Source: Gammaproteobacteria bacterium
GTDB lineage: Bacteria > Pseudomonadota > Gammaproteobacteria > SZUA-229
DNA: 52,098 nucleotides
NCBI GenBank assembly: GCA_029881275.1
Contig: JAOUMX010000004.1
Span: 1 to 52,098 of the forward strand
Direction of reading: 5' to 3'
The notes under the pieces were generated by a model. It did not search any database, had not been told where the DNA came from, and saw only the letters and a program-made list of their open reading frames with translations. Positions 21,736-33,017 of the stretch are shown here, piece after piece (position 1 is the first letter of the stretch; the number at the start of each line of letters is the position of its first letter). A program made the translations under genes and the position numbers.

Positions 21736-22491
21736 TTAGCCAAGTGAAAAAGAAGCCAGTAAAGGTGTATGGTCTGAAAGTTTTCGCCATGGCATTTTGT
21801 GCAGGCGTTGGCAGTGGACGGGTTTAAGTCCTCTGCAGTAAATGCGGTCCATGGTCAGTGCCGGCATCCAGGCAGGAAAACTGCGTGCATGTCGACCGGT
21901 GGTTGATTTGAAGACTTCGTATAGATCCAGATCCATGTTCATGTGTTTTTCAGCTCGACCCATCCAGTCATTAAAGTCGCCGGCAATGATGAGAGGTTCT
22001 TCTCGGGGTACATGGGAATTTATGCGCTGACTTAATACAGATAACTGTTTTTCACGTTCAACATCAAACAGGCCAAGGTGTACACAAATGACATGAATTT
22101 TCTGATCACTGCCAGGTATCTGAATGGTGCCATGCAGTAGGCTGCGACTTGCTGAGCGCATGGCAGACACGTTGATATTTTCCCACTCGATAAATGGGTA
22201 TTTACTCAGAATGGCATTGCCATGATGTCCCTGTTTGTATATGGCATTTTTCCCATAAGCATGATGGTGCCAGATCTGATCAGCTAGAAATTCAAACTGG
22301 CCACTGTCAGGCCAGTTATTAATTGTCTGTTTGCGCATTAAATGCTCACCCTGAATTTCCTGTAAGAAGACTATGTCTGCATCAATTTTTCGCAGGGCGT
22401 CTTTAATGTCATGCAGAATAAAGCGTCGATTGCCAACACTAAATCCTTTGTGGATGTTGTAGGTAAGTATTTTGAGTGGTGTATCGGTCAT
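21736..22491 (-). CDS. Endonuclease/exonuclease/phosphatase family protein (YbhP-like)
   Basis: 'KILTYNIHKG', 'DADIVFLQEIQGEH', 'IIAGDFNDW', 'LSDHTPLLASF'. Confidence 0.88.
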   Translation of the reverse strand: MTDTPLKILTYNIHKGFSVGNRRFILHDIKDALRKIDADIVFLQEIQGEHLMRKQTINNWPDSGQFEFLADQIWHHHAYGKNAIYKQGHHGNAILSKYPFIEWENINVSAMRSASRSLLHGTIQIPGSDQKIHVICVHLGLFDVEREKQLSVLSQRINSHVPREEPLIIAGDFNDWMGRAEKHMNMDLDLYEVFKSTTGRHARSFPAWMPALTMDRIYCRGLKPVHCQRLHKMPWRKLSDHTPLLASFSLG

Positions 22492-22536
22492 GATTTATAA
22501 TCAGTTTGCATTTTTACTGTAACTTAAGGTGATCAT

Positions 22537-22782
22537 ATGAGTGATGAAAAATATCAACCAATTGCCTGTTCTGACTATGATATTTATGAAATCGCCATTA
22601 TGCGACATGAAAAACTTGATTTGCATTGGCTGGATGACAGAGGAATTGAGCATCATCAGGAAGTCACACCTGTAAATCTAAAAATTTCATGCGCTGCTGA
22701 ATATCTGGTTGTGGAATTAAGGCACGGTGATAAATCATCGTTATCTGACATCCGACTGGATAAAATAATAAAAGCAACATAA
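22537..22782 (+). CDS. rof: Rof-family Rho-binding antiterminator
   Basis: 81 aa; 'YQPIACSDYDIYEIAIMRHEKLDLHW...AEYLVVELRHGDKSSLSDIRLDKI' resembles E. coli Rof/YaeO 'YQPINCDDYDNLELACQHHLMLTLEL...VEYLVVEA...ELRLDKI'. Confidence 0.8.
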   Translation: MSDEKYQPIACSDYDIYEIAIMRHEKLDLHWLDDRGIEHHQEVTPVNLKISCAAEYLVVELRHGDKSSLSDIRLDKIIKAT

Positions 22783-22806
22783 AAAAGCCCTGCTGGCAGG
22801 GCTTTT
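22783..22806. terminator. Bidirectional terminator shared by rof and the convergent DsrC/TusE-like gene
   Basis: AAAAGCCCTGC-TG-GCAGGGCTTTT. Confidence 0.85.
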
Positions 22807-22812
22807 ATATGA

Positions 22813-23568
22813 TTAGTCTATACAACCTTGTGGTTCTGGCAGGCCGCCTATACGTGCACCCTGACGTGCCGGGCCCTTAGGAAAGAGATTATATAAATAC
22901 TCTTCGCTGCATTTTTCAGATCCAAAATGTTCTCTCATGTATTTTATTAGTAGCTTAACCATGGGCGTTACGCCAAATTCAAAATAAAATTTACGAATAT
23001 AGTTAATGACTTCCCAATGTTCGGCGTTTAATTCCAGGTTTTCCTTAACGGCTAAATGCCGGGCCACATTTTCATTCCATTGTGACGCATCTATCAGGTG
23101 ACCATGTGGGGTTACCTCAAAAACTTTGCCGTCGTAATCAAATTTTTCTACATAGTGATCACACATGCCGGGATCAAGGTGTTTCGGTGCTTTTGGTTTT
23201 GCAGCACGATTATGACGGTTGTCGTCATCAAGTTCTGCATCAAGCATGGGTAAGGGTAAACCGGCTATGCGAGTACCTTCAATGAGTACTCCACCGGGGA
23301 ATAAGCTATCCAGATATTCACTCGTGGCTTTTTTTGGACCAAATTTATCGTTAATGGCATGAAGTAATAACTTGCGAATTGGCGATAAATTATATTCCTG
23401 ATAGAAATCACGCATAAGATTAATCATTTCCCAGTGATTACTGGTTAATGTTAAGCCATCTTTTGCAGCAAGATTTTCGGCAACTTTTTCATTCCAGTCA
23501 CTGGTGTTTGCTAAACGACCATCTGGTAATAAATTGTATGTGACCCCGTCTATTTTCATGCTCGTCAC
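22813..23568 (-). CDS. Tandem two-domain DsrC/TusE-family protein
   Basis: 251 aa. Domain 1 (about aa 5-107: 'LPDGRLANTSDWNEKVAENLAAKDGLTLTSNHWEMINLMRDFYQEYNLSPIRKLL...LFPGGVLIEGTRIAGLPLP') and domain 2 (about aa 145-251: 'TPHGHLIDASQWNENVARHLAVKENLELNAEHWEVINYIRKFYFEFGVTPMVKLL...LFPKGPARQGARIGGLPEPQGCID') are both DsrC/TusE folds. Confidence 0.93.
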   Translation of the reverse strand: MTSMKIDGVTYNLLPDGRLANTSDWNEKVAENLAAKDGLTLTSNHWEMINLMRDFYQEYNLSPIRKLLLHAINDKFGPKKATSEYLDSLFPGGVLIEGTRIAGLPLPMLDAELDDDNRHNRAAKPKAPKHLDPGMCDHYVEKFDYDGKVFEVTPHGHLIDASQWNENVARHLAVKENLELNAEHWEVINYIRKFYFEFGVTPMVKLLIKYMREHFGSEKCSEEYLYNLFPKGPARQGARIGGLPEPQGCID

Positions 23569-23729
23569 AGTGATAACCCCTATATGTTGAGCTTAAATAA
23601 CAAATGGATATTTTTTCCATTTCCCATGTTCCAAGCATAGCATCTAAATAATCGACTTATTTTGAGAAATATAAAAAAAAATAAAAAACATTGCAGCTGC
23701 TCAAATAATGTGCAGTTTTTTGTAACCCG

Positions 23730-24227
23730 TTAGCGAGCAGAACAATAATCATCCAGTGTACTTTTGCTTAATTCACATCTCAGGTTCAGGGACGCATTGA
23801 CACTGCCTGTGCCATAGCGATTGCCTGAGTAAAGATTAATACGCTGGTCTTTATATTGAGTGCATATATTCCATTCATCCAGATAATATTTCATTATTGG
23901 CGCATGGGGTAATTGTTCTTTGATGGTTTTTATATGAAATTCACCATCGGGTCCCGTTACGACTTCAGTTGCGATTTTGAAGCATTGAGAGTCATCGCCT
24001 TTTATTGACAGGTAAACAGGTAGTCCCTGAGCTGCCTGGTTATTAATGCTGATAGTGCCGCTGATTGCAGGTGTTTTTAAGCGGGTATAAGGGGTGGATG
24101 CACAGGCAGTAATAAGAATGGATATAAATACCAGGCTTAATAAATGGAGCTTGTGCATTTCGCTTTTCATGATCGTAGATGTTGTCTTATTTAATCTGAC
24201 TATCCTTGGAAACAGGGTGTAATGCAA
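23730..24227 (-). CDS. Putative lipoprotein of unknown function
   Basis: Lipobox-like 'LVFISILITAC|ASTP' if started at an internal Met (MKSEMHKLHLL or MHKLHLL); a GTISINNQAAQGLPVYLSI...GPDGEFHI stretch suggests a carboxypeptidase-regulatory-like beta domain. Confidence 0.6.
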   Translation of the reverse strand: MHYTLFPRIVRLNKTTSTIMKSEMHKLHLLSLVFISILITACASTPYTRLKTPAISGTISINNQAAQGLPVYLSIKGDDSQCFKIATEVVTGPDGEFHIKTIKEQLPHAPIMKYYLDEWNICTQYKDQRINLYSGNRYGTGSVNASLNLRCELSKSTLDDYCSAR

Positions 24228-24261
24228 CTGCGAAAAGAGACATTGTTGATATCACGCAATG

Positions 24262-24288
24262 AACAGGAGCCGCTGTGCGGCTCCTGTT
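24262..24288. terminator. Strong hairpin downstream of acs
   Basis: AACAGGAGCCGC-TGT-GCGGCTCCTGTT, 12-bp perfect stem; no clear U tract on the minus strand. Confidence 0.6.
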
Positions 24289-24291
24289 ATA

Positions 24292-26268
24292 TCAGGCCTT
24301 GCCCTGAAGCTGTAACAGAATATCTTCATTTTCCAGAGTAGAGGTATCTGAGGTAATGTCTTCTCCACGGGCAATATTGCGTAACAGGCGGCGCATGATT
24401 TTGCCGGAGCGGGTTTTGGGCAGGTTGTCCGCATAGCGAATTTCATCGGGCTTGGCGATAGGGCCAATCTGTTCTCCGACCCAGTTACGCAGTTCTTTGG
24501 TCAGTTCTGTATCTATGCCGCCTTCAGGTCGTTTTCCCCTGAGTACGACATAGGCAAAAATGGCTTCGCCCTTAACGTCATGGGGGTAGCCTACCACAGC
24601 GGCTTCAGCAACCCGTGGATGGGCGACCAGTGCTGATTCAACTTCCATGGTACCAAGACGATGCCCTGATACATTGAGGACATCATCAATACGGCCCATG
24701 ATCCAGAAGTAACCATCAGCATCTTTACGGGCACTGTCACCGGCCAGGTAATATTTACCGCCAAATTTTGGCCAGTAAGTATCCACATAACGCTGTTCAT
24801 CACCCCAGATAGTGCGCAGCTGAGAGGGGAAAGGTTTTTTGATGACCAGGAAGCCACCTTTATTGGCTTCTGTGATGCTATTGCCATCTTCGTCAACCAC
24901 ATCAGCGTCAATACCGGGCAGGGCAATGGTACAGGAGCCGGGCTTGGTGGCGACTACGCCGGGCAAAGGTGCAATCATGTTGGCGCCGGTTTCTGTCTGC
25001 CACCAGGTATCGACAATCGGACAGGTCTCCTTGCCAATGACGGTGTGATACCAGATCCAGGCTTCCGGGTTGATGGGTTCGCCAACCGTGCCCAGCAGGC
25101 GAATTGATGATAAATCATAGCGATTGGGCAGTTCATCTCCCAGTTTCATCAGGGCACGGATGGCAGTCGGTGCGGTATAGAAAATAGTGACCTTATGCTG
25201 TTCACATATTTTCCAGAAACGACCCCCATCGGGTATGGTGGGTGCGCCTTCATACATAACGATGGTGCCACCGGCAGCTAACGGGCCATAGGCAACATAG
25301 GTATGACCGGTAATCCAGCCGACATCGGCCGTGCACCAGAAAATGTCCTTATCCTGTAAATCAAATACCCACAGGTTGGTCATAATGGCGCCAAGTAGGT
25401 AACCGGCACTGGAATGTTGTATGCCTTTGGGTTTACCGGTTGAGCCGGAGGTGTAGAGCAGGAATAAAGGGTGTTCAGATTCAACCCAGACCGGTGGGCA
25501 GTCTGTGCTCTGACCGGCAATGGCATCATGCCACCAGATATCACGACCCGCCTGCATAGGAATATCGTGCTGGGTGCGCTGGCAAACAATGACAGAGGTA
25601 ATGCTTGGGCAGCCACTGGCCAGTGCTTTATCAGTCGCGGTTTTGAGTTCAACAATTTTGCCGCCACGGTGACCACCATCGGCGGTGATGACCATTTTTG
25701 CACCGGCATCGTTAATACGGTCGCGCAGTGATTCGGCCGAGAACCCGCCGAACACCACGGAATGAATAGCACCAATACGGGCACAGGCCTGCATGGCGAT
25801 AACCGCTTCCGGAATCATCGGCATATAAATGACTACACGGTCACCTTTGGTAATACCCTGGGCTTTCAGGGCATTGGCAAACTGGCTGACATCATGGGTC
25901 AGTTGCTGGTAGCTGATCTTACGGGTATCACCTTTTTCGCCTTCGAAAATGATGGCGGTTTTATCCGCTTTATCAGTCAGGTGTCGATCAAGGCAGTTAT
26001 GTGACACATTTAATTTGCCATCGGCAAACCATTTGAAGTGGGGCGCTTTGCTGTCGTCAAGTACCTCATTGAATGGTGTTTGCCAGTCGAGCATCTCACG
26101 GGCCTGTTCTGCCCAGAAACCGGTATAATCCTGTTCTGCTTTTTTATGCAGCGCATCAAAGTCGGCTTTTTTAATTCGCGCTTTGCTGACAAAGTCTGAA
26201 GAAGGTTCAAACTGACGATTTTCAATGAGTATTGAGTCGATATTATTGGCAGTCATGCCTGTCTCCAT
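24292..26268 (-). CDS. acs: Acetyl-CoA synthetase
   Basis: '[25 protein letters not shown]', '[18 protein letters not shown]', '[42 protein letters not shown]', '[18 protein letters not shown]'. Start probably MTANNIDS. Confidence 0.97.
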   Translation of the reverse strand: METGMTANNIDSILIENRQFEPSSDFVSKARIKKADFDALHKKAEQDYTGFWAEQAREMLDWQTPFNEVLDDSKAPHFKWFADGKLNVSHNCLDRHLTDKADKTAIIFEGEKGDTRKISYQQLTHDVSQFANALKAQGITKGDRVVIYMPMIPEAVIAMQACARIGAIHSVVFGGFSAESLRDRINDAGAKMVITADGGHRGGKIVELKTATDKALASGCPSITSVIVCQRTQHDIPMQAGRDIWWHDAIAGQSTDCPPVWVESEHPLFLLYTSGSTGKPKGIQHSSAGYLLGAIMTNLWVFDLQDKDIFWCTADVGWITGHTYVAYGPLAAGGTIVMYEGAPTIPDGGRFWKICEQHKVTIFYTAPTAIRALMKLGDELPNRYDLSSIRLLGTVGEPINPEAWIWYHTVIGKETCPIVDTWWQTETGANMIAPLPGVVATKPGSCTIALPGIDADVVDEDGNSITEANKGGFLVIKKPFPSQLRTIWGDEQRYVDTYWPKFGGKYYLAGDSARKDADGYFWIMGRIDDVLNVSGHRLGTMEVESALVAHPRVAEAAVVGYPHDVKGEAIFAYVVLRGKRPEGGIDTELTKELRNWVGEQIGPIAKPDEIRYADNLPKTRSGKIMRRLLRNIARGEDITSDTSTLENEDILLQLQGKA

Positions 26269-26326
26269 TGCCTGTTATTCTTAATCAGTCAAGCATACCG
26301 AGGAGCGGTGTCCGAGGCAACCGGTG

Positions 26327-27235
26327 TCAGTCGGTATAGGGGATTTTCTCTATGGCAGGTATCTTGTTCATATTCCAGTGTTCCAGTGCCCATTGCCAGA
26401 TGGTATTTAATGATGCCTTTGTTAACGCTGGATCGGGTTGTTGACCCAGAAAACGCAGGGCAGCAAACAGGGCGGGGACGGGTTTATATTGATCAATACC
26501 ACCCGAGCCATTATGTTTGCTGATTTTGTCGCCCTGTGCATCAACAGCAACGGGGAGATGGGCGTAAGCCGGTTGCGTATATGACAGGTGCTGCTGTAGA
26601 AATATTTGTCGAGGTGTGGAATCGAGTAGATCGACACCGCGAACCACATGGGTAATATTCTGAAAGGCATCGTCGATGACAACGGCTAACTGGTAGGCAA
26701 ATAATCCATCGCGGCGGCGTATGATGAAATCACCAATTTCCTGTTTCAGGTTTTGAGTATAAACGCCCATAATGGCGTCACTAAATTCGATTATCTGATT
26801 ACTGGTACGAATCCGGAGTGCATGAGCAATGTCTTCGGGGTGATTTTTATCTTCACATGTTCCGGGATAGGCAAGACCCTGTTGTCCCATTTCGTTATTT
26901 TCGCGTAAATCCTTACGGCTACATATACAGCGGTAGATTAGTTTTTTATCGATCAACGCCTGTAAGACGTCTTCATAGATCTGTTTTCTTCTGGTCTGAT
27001 AAAGAATGTCATCATCCCATTCAAAACCATAGCGCTCAAGCGTGCGTAGAATATCATCGGCCGAACCCGGAATATTGCGTAGCTCATCAATATCTTCGAT
27101 GCGAACCAGCCAGTCGCCTTTTTGTGAACGGGCTTCCAGATAGCTTGCGACAGCGGTGACCAGGGAGCCGAAATGTAATTGCCCGGTAGGAGAAGGGGCA
27201 AAGCGTCCGCGGTAGTGGAAATTAGAATCAGACAT
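26327..27235 (-). CDS. gluQ: Glutamyl-Q tRNA(Asp) synthetase
   Basis: 'YRGRFAPSPTGQLHFGSLVTAVASYLEAR', 'VRIEDIDELRN', 'KISKHNGSGGID'; ~300 aa, downstream of dksA. Confidence 0.95.
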   Translation of the reverse strand: MSDSNFHYRGRFAPSPTGQLHFGSLVTAVASYLEARSQKGDWLVRIEDIDELRNIPGSADDILRTLERYGFEWDDDILYQTRRKQIYEDVLQALIDKKLIYRCICSRKDLRENNEMGQQGLAYPGTCEDKNHPEDIAHALRIRTSNQIIEFSDAIMGVYTQNLKQEIGDFIIRRRDGLFAYQLAVVIDDAFQNITHVVRGVDLLDSTPRQIFLQQHLSYTQPAYAHLPVAVDAQGDKISKHNGSGGIDQYKPVPALFAALRFLGQQPDPALTKASLNTIWQWALEHWNMNKIPAIEKIPYTD

Positions 27236-27248
27236 GTGTTAAACAATT

Positions 27249-27274
27249 GAGCCAGACAGGGTGGGGTCTGGCTC
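27249..27274 (-). terminator. Hairpin between dksA and gluQ
   Basis: GAGCCAGAC-AGGGTGGG-GTCTGGCTC inverted repeat in the dksA-gluQ intergenic gap. Confidence 0.6.
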
Positions 27275-27291
27275 TGAAAAAATCAGGGTAC

Positions 27292-27756
27292 TTATTTGCC
27301 TTTGGTTTGTTTTTCCTTGATTTCATCAAGGCTCTTGCAGTCGATACACTGGGTGGCCGTAGGTCGTGCTTCCAGGCGTTTAATACCGATTTCAACGCCG
27401 CAGGTTTCGCAGTAACCGTATTCACCGTTATCCAGCATATCCATGGATTCATCAATTTTCTTGATCAGTTTACGTTCGCGGTCACGGGTACGTAATTCCA
27501 GACTGAATTCTTCTTCCTGCGAAGCGCGGTCAGCGGGATCCGGGAAATTGGCGGCATCGTCTTTCATATGACCCACGGTGCGATCAACTTCTGCCATGAG
27601 TTCATTTTTCCAGTTTTGCAAAATGCCACGAAAATGTTCAATCTGTTTTTCATTCATGTATTCCTCACCCTTTTTCGCTTTGTAAGGGGTGAAGTTATGT
27701 AATTTCTGTGCCGAATTATCAGGCATCGATTTCTCCGATCTATTTCTGTGCAACAC
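27292..27756 (-). CDS. dksA: RNA polymerase-binding transcription factor DksA
   Basis: '[100 protein letters not shown]'. Confidence 0.97.
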   Translation of the reverse strand: MLHRNRSEKSMPDNSAQKLHNFTPYKAKKGEEYMNEKQIEHFRGILQNWKNELMAEVDRTVGHMKDDAANFPDPADRASQEEEFSLELRTRDRERKLIKKIDESMDMLDNGEYGYCETCGVEIGIKRLEARPTATQCIDCKSLDEIKEKQTKGK

Positions 27757-27847
27757 GATTTAATAACAAGAAAAGCGCTTAGTTGCAATGATGAAAATAA
27801 TAAAGCAGGGTAATTTACCCGTGTTAAGCGTAATAGGCAATGCTGTA

Positions 27848-29203
27848 TTAACTTTTTAGTGTTTTTTCGATCCTGCTTATAAGTACTCCCTTATATACTT
27901 GAATGGTAATTTGGTCATTAATCTTCACCTGTCTGGCATCTGTTATGGTCTGGCCGTTTTCATTCGTTGCAATGGCATAGCCGCGACTCAGGGTTTCCAG
28001 TGGGCTGATTGCCTGCAAGGTGCGACTCAGTCCACCCAGTGCCTGTTTTTTACTGGCCACGGTTTGTTGCGTTGCCCGACGCAGTCTTTGCACCAGATTG
28101 TAAATAGCCTGCTGACCGGTTTCGATTTGATGTTCAGGCGTGTTCAGTGTTAATCGGCTGAGGTTATATTGAAACTGGCTTTGAAAGTTTTTGAAAGCGT
28201 ATTGCCATGCTGTGATCATGCGTTGTTGCAGGTCATCCAGATGTTGGGCCTGCTGTTGCAAATAACTGAGAGGATGCTGTTGTTTAAGGCGTTTTTGAAG
28301 CCAGTCTAACTGTTCTTTAAAGCGGCGGATTTTCTCCAGCATAAGCTGGCCCAGACGTTGTTGATACCAGGCAAAGGTTTGCTGGTAACTTTCCTGATCC
28401 GGGCTGATCAGTTCAGCGGCTGCTGAGGGAGTGGGTGCACGCACGTCAGCGGCAAAATCTGCAATGGTGATATCAACTTCGTGACCCACGCCGCAAATAA
28501 CCGGAATATCACAATCAACAATGGCACGGGCAACGATTTCTTCGTTAAAGGCCTGGAGATCTTCCAGTGAGCCACCACCGCGAACCAGCAACAGGACGTC
28601 GCAGTCCTTGCGTTTTGCTGCCAGTTTCAGGGTGTTAACTATGGCCGGAGCCGCTTCGTTGCCCTGTACGGGAACCGGGTAAACCAGTACCGGTATGGCG
28701 GGGAAACGGCGCTGTAACACGCTTAGCACATCACGTATAGCGGCGCCTGTGGCGGATGTAATAATGCCGATACGTTCGGGTAATTCGGGAATCGGCAGTT
28801 TCAGGTCGTCATCAAACAGGCCTTCAGCGGCCAGTTTTGCCTTGAGTTCATCAAAGGCACGTTGCAGTGCGCCGGCACCGGCTTCTTCCATGTGTTCTGC
28901 GATCAGCTGGTAATTACCCCGGGCTTCGTAAAGACTGACACGGGCGCGGATCAGAACCTGCTGGCCATTTTCAGGTGTGAAACGCAGAAATTGATTACGC
29001 CCCCGGAACATGGCGCAGCTGACCTGTGCGGTTGAATCCTTGAGGGTGAAATAGATATGTCCGGAAGACGGCTGTGACAGGTTGGATATTTCGCCCTCAA
29101 CCCAGATTAGCGGAAACTCACCTTCCAGTAGGGTACGGACACTGAGATTGAGTTCGGAAACGCTGAAGACGATGCGTTCAGCCTGCTGATTTTGGTTACT
29201 CAT
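27848..29203 (-). CDS. xseA: Exodeoxyribonuclease VII large subunit
   Basis: 'VSELNLSVRTLLEGEFPLIWVEGEISNLSQPSSGHIYFTLKD', 'RGGGSLEDLQAFNEEIVARAI', 'DVRAPTPSAAAELISPDQ'. ORF track start 29242; MSNQNQ at 29203 is the likelier start. Confidence 0.95.
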   Translation of the reverse strand: MSNQNQQAERIVFSVSELNLSVRTLLEGEFPLIWVEGEISNLSQPSSGHIYFTLKDSTAQVSCAMFRGRNQFLRFTPENGQQVLIRARVSLYEARGNYQLIAEHMEEAGAGALQRAFDELKAKLAAEGLFDDDLKLPIPELPERIGIITSATGAAIRDVLSVLQRRFPAIPVLVYPVPVQGNEAAPAIVNTLKLAAKRKDCDVLLLVRGGGSLEDLQAFNEEIVARAIVDCDIPVICGVGHEVDITIADFAADVRAPTPSAAAELISPDQESYQQTFAWYQQRLGQLMLEKIRRFKEQLDWLQKRLKQQHPLSYLQQQAQHLDDLQQRMITAWQYAFKNFQSQFQYNLSRLTLNTPEHQIETGQQAIYNLVQRLRRATQQTVASKKQALGGLSRTLQAISPLETLSRGYAIATNENGQTITDARQVKINDQITIQVYKGVLISRIEKTLKS

Positions 29204-29237
29204 GGAAGGGGATAATACAGTTGTCGGCGATAAAAAC

Positions 29238-29269
29238 AACAAAGCCAGATCATACTATCTGGCTTTGTT
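29238..29269 (-). terminator. Terminator downstream of the SoxK-like gene
   Basis: AACAAAGCCAGAT-CATACT-ATCTGGCTTTGTT, 13-bp stem; T-rich on the minus strand after the stem. Confidence 0.75.
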
Positions 29270-29292
29270 ATCAGTGGTTTATCGGCCTGGAT

Positions 29293-29598
29293 TTAGTGAG
29301 GGCCTTTAACGTCTTTTTGCGCTTTGGCCTGGGCGACTGCCAGATCACCCTGGCGTTTGGCTTTATTAGCCAGTTTAACTGCTTTATCAAAATCGCCAGC
29401 TTTGGCTGCTTTACCGGCTTCTTTCAGCATTTTTTCGCTGTCACGCCATTCGTAGTTGGCAGCGGCGGCAGCATCAATGGCGGCTTTGGCATCGGCTTCG
29501 GCTTTAGTGAAATCATTCATGTTAGCAGCAGTTGCAGACAGACTGGCTGCCAGCAGACCGGCAAGGGTAATCGCAGTGAAGGTTTTAGCGTGATTCAT
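29293..29598 (-). CDS. SoxXA-binding protein (SoxK)-like small exported protein
   Basis: 101 aa; Sec signal peptide, then 'AAAANYEWRDSEKMLKEAGKAAKAGDFDKAVKLANKAKRQGDLAVAQAKAQ', which resembles the SoxK family. Confidence 0.65.
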   Translation of the reverse strand: MNHAKTFTAITLAGLLAASLSATAANMNDFTKAEADAKAAIDAAAAANYEWRDSEKMLKEAGKAAKAGDFDKAVKLANKAKRQGDLAVAQAKAQKDVKGPH

Positions 29599-29783
29599 GT
29601 TATCCTCGTTTATGTATTTTGAGAGTGATATTTTTATGTAATTATTAATTATGTTGCTAAAAAATACATTTTAGCTCCAATGATTTTATCCAAGACAGGG
29701 TTGGATGCAAGCACTCTTTCCGCGTGCCCGGATGTAAAAAGTCAGAACAGAAACTTTTCCTTAAAAATCCGGCGTTTACCGGC

Positions 29784-31303
<1,520 letters not shown>

Positions 31304-31322
31304 TATTCAATATAAATTAAGG

Positions 31323-31349
31323 GGCAGGGAATTATTCCCTGCCTTTTTT
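31323..31349 (+). terminator. Intrinsic terminator after guaB
   Basis: GGCAGGGAA-TTA-TTCCCTGCC followed by TTTTTT. Confidence 0.8.
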
Positions 31350-31379
31350 CTTTCGACTTGCTGACAGTATTTAAAACAG

Positions 31380-32960
31380 ATGACTACTCAAAACATTCAT
31401 GCGGATCGTATTTTAATTCTGGACTTTGGTTCCCAGTATACGCAACTGATTGCTCGCCGTATTCGTGAAGCCGGTGTTTACTGTGAGCTTTATGGCTGGG
31501 ATATGGATGTTGACGTCATTAAAGAATTTAAACCCAAAGGTATTATTCTGTCCGGTGGTCCTGAAACTGTCACCGGCGATGAATCACCTGCAGCACCTCA
31601 AATCGTTTTTGATTTGGGTGTCCCGGTTCTGGGGATCTGTTACGGCATGCAAACCATGGCCGCACAGCTGGGTGGCAAAGTTGAAAATGCTGATCATCAT
31701 GAATATGGTTATGCGCAGGTACGTGCCCGCGGTCATACCCGATTATTAAAAGACATCGAAGACCATATGTCTGATGAAGGTTATGGTTTGCTGGATGTAT
31801 GGATGTCACACGGTGATCGTGTTGTTGAATTACCAGCCGGTTTTGTTCTTATGGCATCAACGGATTCGGCTCCTATTGCCGCTATGGCCAATGAAGAAAA
31901 AAATTATTATGGTCTGCAGTTTCATCCTGAAGTGACTCATACCAATCAGGGTCAGAGAATTATTGAACGCTTTGTTCACGAAATTTGCGGTTGTGGTAAT
32001 TTATGGACCGCTGACAATATTGTCGAAGATTCCATTGTTAAAATTCAGCAACTGGTCGGTGACGAAGAAGTCCTGCTGGGATTATCCGGCGGTGTTGATT
32101 CATCAGTAGTGGCCGCACTGTTGCATAAAGCCATTGGTGACAAACTCACCTGTGTATTTGTCGATAACGGTTTGTTGCGTTACAAAGAAGGCGATCAGGT
32201 AATGGCAACCTTTGCTGAACACATGGGCGTGAAAGTTATTCGTGTCGATGCGGAACAGCGTTTTCTTGATGCCTTAAAAGGTGAAACCGATCCCGAGAAA
32301 AAACGTAAAATTATTGGCAACATGTTTGTCGATATATTTGAAGAAGAATCAAATAAATTAGCGAATGCAAAATGGCTGGCTCAGGGTACGATTTATCCCG
32401 ATGTGATTGAATCAGCCGGTGCTAAAACCGGCAAGGCGCATTTAATCAAATCTCATCACAATGTTGGCGGCCTGCCCGACTACATGAAATTAAAACTCTG
32501 TGAGCCGTTACGTGAGTTATTCAAAGACGAAGTGCGCAAGCTGGGTGTTGAATTAGGTTTGCCCTATGACATGGTTTATCGTCATCCATTTCCTGGCCCG
32601 GGTTTGGGTGTGCGTATTCTGGCTGAAGTTAAAAAAGAATATGCCGACATTCTGCGACTGGCAGATCATATTTTTATAGAAGAATTACACAAGCACAAAC
32701 TTTACAATAAAGTTTCACAGGCATTTACAGTGTTCCTGCCAGTAAAATCTGTCGGTGTCACCGGTGATGGTCGTCGTTATCAGTATGTGGTGGCATTGCG
32801 TGCCGTTGAAACCATCGATTTCATGACAGCACGCTGGGCGCATCTGCCATATGATTTTCTCGATCATGTTTCGCGTCGCATCGTCAACGAAGTGAATGGT
32901 ATCTCACGCGTCGTTTATGATATTACCGGTAAGCCACCCGGTACGATTGAGTGGGAATAA
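31380..32960 (+). CDS. guaA: GMP synthase (glutamine-hydrolysing)
   Basis: '[25 protein letters not shown]', '[17 protein letters not shown]', '[21 protein letters not shown]', C-terminal '[13 protein letters not shown]'. Confidence 0.98.
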   Translation: MTTQNIHADRILILDFGSQYTQLIARRIREAGVYCELYGWDMDVDVIKEFKPKGIILSGGPETVTGDESPAAPQIVFDLGVPVLGICYGMQTMAAQLGGKVENADHHEYGYAQVRARGHTRLLKDIEDHMSDEGYGLLDVWMSHGDRVVELPAGFVLMASTDSAPIAAMANEEKNYYGLQFHPEVTHTNQGQRIIERFVHEICGCGNLWTADNIVEDSIVKIQQLVGDEEVLLGLSGGVDSSVVAALLHKAIGDKLTCVFVDNGLLRYKEGDQVMATFAEHMGVKVIRVDAEQRFLDALKGETDPEKKRKIIGNMFVDIFEEESNKLANAKWLAQGTIYPDVIESAGAKTGKAHLIKSHHNVGGLPDYMKLKLCEPLRELFKDEVRKLGVELGLPYDMVYRHPFPGPGLGVRILAEVKKEYADILRLADHIFIEELHKHKLYNKVSQAFTVFLPVKSVGVTGDGRRYQYVVALRAVETIDFMTARWAHLPYDFLDHVSRRIVNEVNGISRVVYDITGKPPGTIEWE

Positions 32961-33017
32961 AAAATATTTTTCAGTCGTGTTTTATTATTTGTCATAGTTT
33001 AAAACAGAACTCATCCT

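Noticed and set aside
26818-27159. 113-aa plus-strand ORF opposite gluQ
   Set aside because: Antisense to a clear gluQ gene, no domain signature.
29221-29622. 133-aa plus-strand ORF opposite the SoxK-like gene
   Set aside because: Phe/Gly-rich complement of an Ala/Lys-rich coding sequence; the minus-strand ORF has a signal peptide and a family match.
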